From Pelagophyceae sp. CCMP2097 (taxonomy: Eukaryota; Sar; Pelagophyceae), in assembly GCA_026770575.1 (NCBI GenBank), contig MU657175.1, positions 108,229 to 127,740 on the forward strand: a stretch of 19,512 nucleotides of DNA, read 5' to 3'. The translations under genes and the position numbers were made by a program. Positions 16,501-19,512 of this stretch are shown piece by piece. A model generated the notes under the pieces. It saw nothing but the letters and a program-made list of their open reading frames with translations. It did not search any database and had not been told where the DNA came from. The stretch's first letter is position 1, and each line of letters opens with the position of its first letter.

Positions 16501-19209
16501 GCCTGCCGACGCGGCCGTCGAGGAGCCGCGCAATGCCATCGTCGGACTGGGGAGAGGCCCCAGGCGGGCCGTCGAAGGCGTTCCGAGGGCTGTCGAGTTG
16601 GACCGTCGAGGGGCCGCATACGGACGACTTCCAAAGAGGCCCCGGCCGGACCGTCTCCGGGGCCGTATAGTCTGGGGGGCGGAGAAAGGGCGTAGAGGCC
16701 CCTGGCGGCCCGTAAGAGGACCGAAGAAGGCCCCAGTCGGATCGTTGAGAGACCGTCGAGGGGCCGCATACGGACGACTACGGCCCCGGCTGGACCGTCT
16801 CCGGGGCCGTATAGTCTGGGGGGCTTAGAGGCCCCGGGCGGCCCGTAAGAGGACTGTAGAAGACACCCCAGTCGGATCGTCGAGGGATCGACCATCTCGG
16901 GGCCGCATACGGATGGCCCCAGCCGGACCGTCTCCGGGGCCGTAGACGGCCGCCGTCTGAGGGCCCAGTCCGTAGAAGCCCCGGCCGGACCTTTCTGGGG
17001 GGGTTACTAGGGGCCGTAGAGGCCCCGGGTGTCAGGCACCGGGGCTCCGACCGGGCGAATGCGGAAGAGGCGCGTCTTAAAAGGTTCAAAAGCACGCCGC
17101 AAACGTCCAGAATGGCTTCACAAAGACGCCGAAAAACGTACCTGGTCCATCAGATCCACATTGGCTGAGCGGAGCGTCGTATGCCGATTTAGCAAGTCCC
17201 AAATCTCTTCCGCCGTCTCGTCCTCCGCCGACTCGACCGTCCTTTCTAAATACTCTGCGTACTTTCGGAGCTTGCCAAGTTGTAAAATCTGCCTTTCTCT
17301 TTCACGCTCCAACGAAACTAAATCCGTCGTCGCTCTTTTCTGCTCCAATTCTTTTGCGTCCAGCAGGCGGTGCTCGCCCTTGGCCTTTGCGTCGGCGCGC
17401 TGTCTCTTGGAGTCGTTTTCTTGAATGAATTTTTCAAACTTTGTCACCTAACAGTACATTCGTGGTACCGATTTTCTCTTGGAGCATGGGTGATGGGGTG
17501 GAGGGGTGGTGGGTGGGTAGGTGGGAAGGGGGGGGTCGCCAGACCCCCCCGTATCGAGCGAGCCACCGTGGGTGGGGGGGGTGGGGGTCGCCAGGACCCC
17601 CTGGTCGAGCGAGGAGGCGCTGTGGGGAGGTCCCGAGACCACGAAGGAGGGTCCCGAGACCAGCCCAATCACGGAGCTCGACCTTCACTGCCGCAATTTG
17701 CGGCGCACCTCGAGCGAGGATAGCGCCGGGTCCGAGAATTACTCGGAAGTATCCGATGTTTCCCTCATTTTCGCGTTAATACCCGAGCATACCCGAGTTT
17801 ACCCGACGCGTCCTGGCACAGCCTGCCACAGGTGGGTGGATGGGTGGGGGGGTGAGAAAACCACTTGACCCAAGAGGCAGCCGAGACTGAACATCAAGGA
17901 GCGGCTGTTGACATGAAATAAAGACACCATCTGTCACTGACGTATGCCCTGGCAAAAGGGAATTCCGGTCCCAGTGCCAGGAGCCAGTTAAGAAAAGTGC
18001 ATATGAGCACATTCCATTTTTTGGTGAGGTTGTACCCAGACCCGGATTCGAACCGGCGTACCTTCATTTCACTTGCTGACATTTTCCCGCACAGCCGGGC
18101 TCGAACCGGGAACCTCGTGTAAAACCTTTTACACACGCTGTTAGTAGACGCAGTAGACCTATTACCTTTAAGCACACGCAACGAACGCACTCGCAAGCGA
18201 GGGGGGGGGGGGTCGGCCGACCACCCCCGTCACAGCGAGCCGCCCTGGGTGGGTGGGGGGGGGGTCGCCAGACCCACCCCCTTTGGCTTCAAGAGAATAT
18301 CGGTACCACGAATGTACTGCTAACTTTCCATAGCATTCTCATAGGATTCTATAGTACAATTCTCTAGGAAGTATCCGAAAGAAAACCCGCACCTGGTCCT
18401 TCATGTCCGACTGGCGTTTTTCGAACTTGCGCTGCCGCCTATGCGCAGCGTCGCGCGAGACGGCGCGGAGCGTCCGTTTTCGAAGAGCGTCTCCAGTTCG
18501 ATGAGCGTCCTTTCAGAGGCCCGCTTGCAGAAACCCCCGTCGAAGAGCGTCCAAATACGAAGAGCGTCTCCCCGATGCCCGTTCGAAGCGCATCCGACGA
18601 GGACCGCATTTGAAGGCCGTCTCCCTGCGGCCCGTTCGAACGAGGACCGTCTTCGAAGAGCGTCGCACGTTTGCACATCGTCCCCGGACGGTCCAAGGGC
18701 CCGTTCGAGGCGCGTCGAACCAGGCCCGTTGGAAGAGCGTCCGAATACGCACAGCATCCCCCGCTTCCCCCGCCCTTTCAGACGCCGCGTTGACTACTGC
18801 TCGCAGGCGTCGACGCGCTGGCGGTACTCCTCCTTCATAAAGTCCAGGGCGTCGTCGACCTCGTGCATCTCCTTCTTCTTCTTCAGCAGTAAAGTCGACT
18901 GCGAGACTTGGTTGACGCCAGAAACCTACGCAAAAAGACGGTCGGAAACCCACGCACAAAAGTCCACGCCCGCGCAGGCCCCCGGCGGCCCCGGACCGCC
19001 TCGACCCGGGGCCCAGCCTTTGGCGGCCCCGGTCCGCCGTTAGCGACCCGGGCCCGGCCTCTGGCGACCCGGGGCCTGGCCTTTGGGCTTCTTCTTCTTC
19101 TTCTTCTTCTTCTATTATGCACTGTGCTCACCAGCGCTTCGAGGGCATTAATCTCCCCATTGATCTTGTCCCCGACGGGCTTCTGCGCCCGCTGCGTGAT
19201 GAACGACAT
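13599..19209 (-). CDS. CCDC42/CFAP73-family (DUF4200) axonemal coiled-coil protein, six exons
   Basis: Inferred minus-strand exons are 19209-19132, 18925-18798, 18438-18393, 17447-17142, 14071-13781 and 13721-13599 (stop TGA). Every junction keeps phase. The result is 323 residues, about the length I recall for CCDC42 and CFAP73. Residues about 35-150 form the DUF4200 coiled coil. It includes LLLKKKKEMHEVDDALDFMK (exon 2), KFEKRQSDMKDQ (exon 3) and the family hallmark KFEKFIQENDSKRQRA (exon 4). Later exons continue as coiled coil with QIILAVRNLYGRC (exon 5) and end LIRERLNDLSDILDKSGG. Relatives attach to ciliary doublet microtubules and the inner-arm dynein regulators, so the organism should build flagella. 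Which paralogue it is cannot be settled here. Introns are 206, 359, 945, 3,070 and 59 nt. The large ones hold satellites and a transposon. The exon 5 donor (GTGCGT at 13780) is the least certain choice. Confidence 0.86.
14120..16470. repeat. Higher-order tandem repeat of about 1.0-1.1 kb inside intron 4
   Basis: Two full units (about 14120-15147 and 15148-16254) and a partial third (16255-16470) share the same internal order. Each begins with a roughly 220-bp GGGTCG-rich element containing GGGTTTGTCGAGCGACC and ACCCGCGGGTTGAAGGGC. Next come 13-bp units (CCTCGAGACGGCC), then a unique-looking piece with GTGACAGTCACTTTGATTGG, then CTCGGACGGTCG units, and finally 12-bp CCTTGCAGGGGC units. Matched landmarks are 1,025 bp and 1,108 bp apart, so satellite length varies between units. 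The 12-bp part resembles the array at 2040-3700. Confidence 0.87.
16490..17035. repeat. Tandem repeat of about 145 bp, GGACCGTCGAGGGGCCGCATA type
   Basis: Segments beginning ACCGTCGAGGGGCCGCATAC at about 16603 and 16750 each run through GACCGTCTCCGGGGCCGTAT and AGTCTGGGGGGC. A decayed third copy lies near 16890-16990. Shorter CCGTCGAGGGG units are built into each copy, linking it to the 13-bp satellite family. It lies at the donor end of intron 4 of the CCDC42-like gene. Confidence 0.78.
17452..18319. mobile_element. 868-bp terminal-inverted-repeat element in intron 3, CTAA target duplication
   Basis: The left end CAGTACATTCGTGGTACCGA, continuing TTTTCTCTTGGAGC, is matched with few mismatches by the complement of the right end (18319 back to about 18285). 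This gives inverted repeats of about 35 bp. CTAA precedes the left end (17448-17451) and follows the right end (18320-18323), a 4-bp target duplication. The element carries no transposase. It contains two G-rich palindromic tracts (near 17526-17625 and 18195-18285) and two tRNA-like B-box motifs. On the gene strand CTAA is TTAG, the 3' splice site of intron 3, so the insertion duplicated the acceptor. It resembles the non-autonomous elements described as introners in other algae, but it enlarged an existing intron. Confidence 0.8.
18044..18107 (-). other. Two tRNA-type B-box motifs
   Basis: On the minus strand GGTTCGAATCC (18054-18044) and GGTTCGAGCCC (18107-18097) match the Pol III B-box/T-arm consensus, 53 bp apart. 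Each has a four-base-pair T-stem. No matching acceptor stem, D-arm or anticodon arm could be built, so these are not complete tRNA genes. They may be tRNA-derived remnants within the intron 3 element. Confidence 0.45.
18440..18760. repeat. Diverged CGTTCGAAGAG-type minisatellite filling intron 2
   Basis: Units near CGTCGAAGAG, CCGTTCGAAGCG, CCGTCTTCGAAGAG and CCGTTGGAAGAG recur every 12-14 bp. The pattern is a further variant of the 12-13-bp family elsewhere in the window. It occupies nearly the whole of intron 2 of the CCDC42-like gene, leaving short unique ends around both splice sites. Confidence 0.7.
19088..19113. repeat. CTT microsatellite in intron 1
   Basis: An uninterrupted CTT/TTC run of about 26 bp lies close to the donor of intron 1 of the CCDC42-like gene (GAA on the gene strand). 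Diverged GC-rich copies of a CCCGGCCTTTGGC-like motif occupy the rest of that intron (about 18980-19085). Confidence 0.95.
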
Positions 19210-19512
19210 GGGACCGCGCACCACGGGCGGGGCGCGTTTGTACGCTCGAGCGCCCTCGCCGCCGCTCCGAGTCGACAGTCGTTACCCGCTCCGCCGAAAT
19301 GTTGCAAATTTATGTAGACCCGATTTTCGAGCGCAGCGAGCCGAAATCGCCGAAATAACAAAACGACCTTTGTGTATTACAAGAGCGCGCCGGAGGCACA
19401 CGGAGGACCCGAAGGATACAGCCAAATCCCATTGCAATGCCCACGTAAATAATTGAAATTATTTAACTAATCGCTGAACTTTCAAATCCTCCTTATCTTT
19501 ATTTTTATTATT
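19210..19512. other. 5' flank of the CCDC42-like gene, AT-rich at the edge
   Basis: This holds the presumed promoter and 5' UTR of the minus-strand gene. An in-frame stop upstream of ATG 19209, with no intervening ATG, supports that start. The last 80 bp are AT-rich. TAAATAATT (19446-19454) and its complement AATTATTTA (19457-19465) form a hairpin with a two-base loop. No gene was seen. Confidence 0.45.

Noticed and set aside
14442..16895. Several 220-330-codon frames on both strands in the large intron
   Set aside because: They follow the 13-bp satellite, overlap in all frames and have repeat-derived composition. The region is removed by the in-phase joining of exons at 17142 and 14071.
18031..18180. 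Full tRNA genes on the minus strand
   Set aside because: B boxes are present, but no acceptor stem or proper anticodon stem-loop could be paired at the right spacing.

Overview
This window looks like nuclear DNA of a unicellular eukaryotic alga, not a prokaryote. Its genes are split by short GT-AG introns. It encodes a flagellar coiled-coil protein, a DUF760 plastid protein with a signal-peptide-like leader (as in algae with secondary plastids) and a decayed DUF3494 ice-binding gene. A cold-water, flagellated, GC-rich stramenopile (for example a pelagophyte) or haptophyte fits best. That placement is inference, because no marker gene is present.

Layout. 164-884 (+): two-exon, four-helix membrane protein of the COPI-associated/TVP15 type. 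1141-1970 (-): three-exon EF-hand protein, convergent with the first gene, with its 5' start missing. 2040-3700: array of a 12-bp minisatellite. 3840-4896 (-): six-exon DUF760 gene. 4897-6215: no gene recognised, but an inverted copy of a dispersed GGGTCG-rich repeat at 5727-5930. 6216-6710 (-): four-repeat WD40 protein. 6867-8765 (-): intronless 632-aa protein joining a RelA/SpoT-like fold to kinesin-light-chain-type TPRs. 8766-10516: AT-richer, gene-poor island with nested inverted-repeat elements and a 459-bp MITE. 10517-11787 (+): broken gene(s) ending in an ice-binding domain. 11860-13515: minisatellite arrays. 13599-19209 (-): one six-exon gene of 323 codons encoding a CCDC42/CFAP73-family (DUF4200) axonemal protein.

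The CCDC42-like gene covers more than a quarter of the window because its introns are inflated. Intron 2 holds a minisatellite. Intron 3 holds an 868-bp terminal-inverted-repeat element whose 4-bp target duplication copies the 3' splice-site sequence. Intron 4 is 3,070 bp of higher-order tandem repeat.

The genes do not form an operon-like unit and their functions are unrelated. What unites the window is genome structure: about a third of it is 12-13-bp-period satellite in intergenic and intronic positions, and all 14 inferred 3' splice sites read AG|G. The satellites have few stop codons in any frame, so they create many long spurious ORFs, which are left out here.
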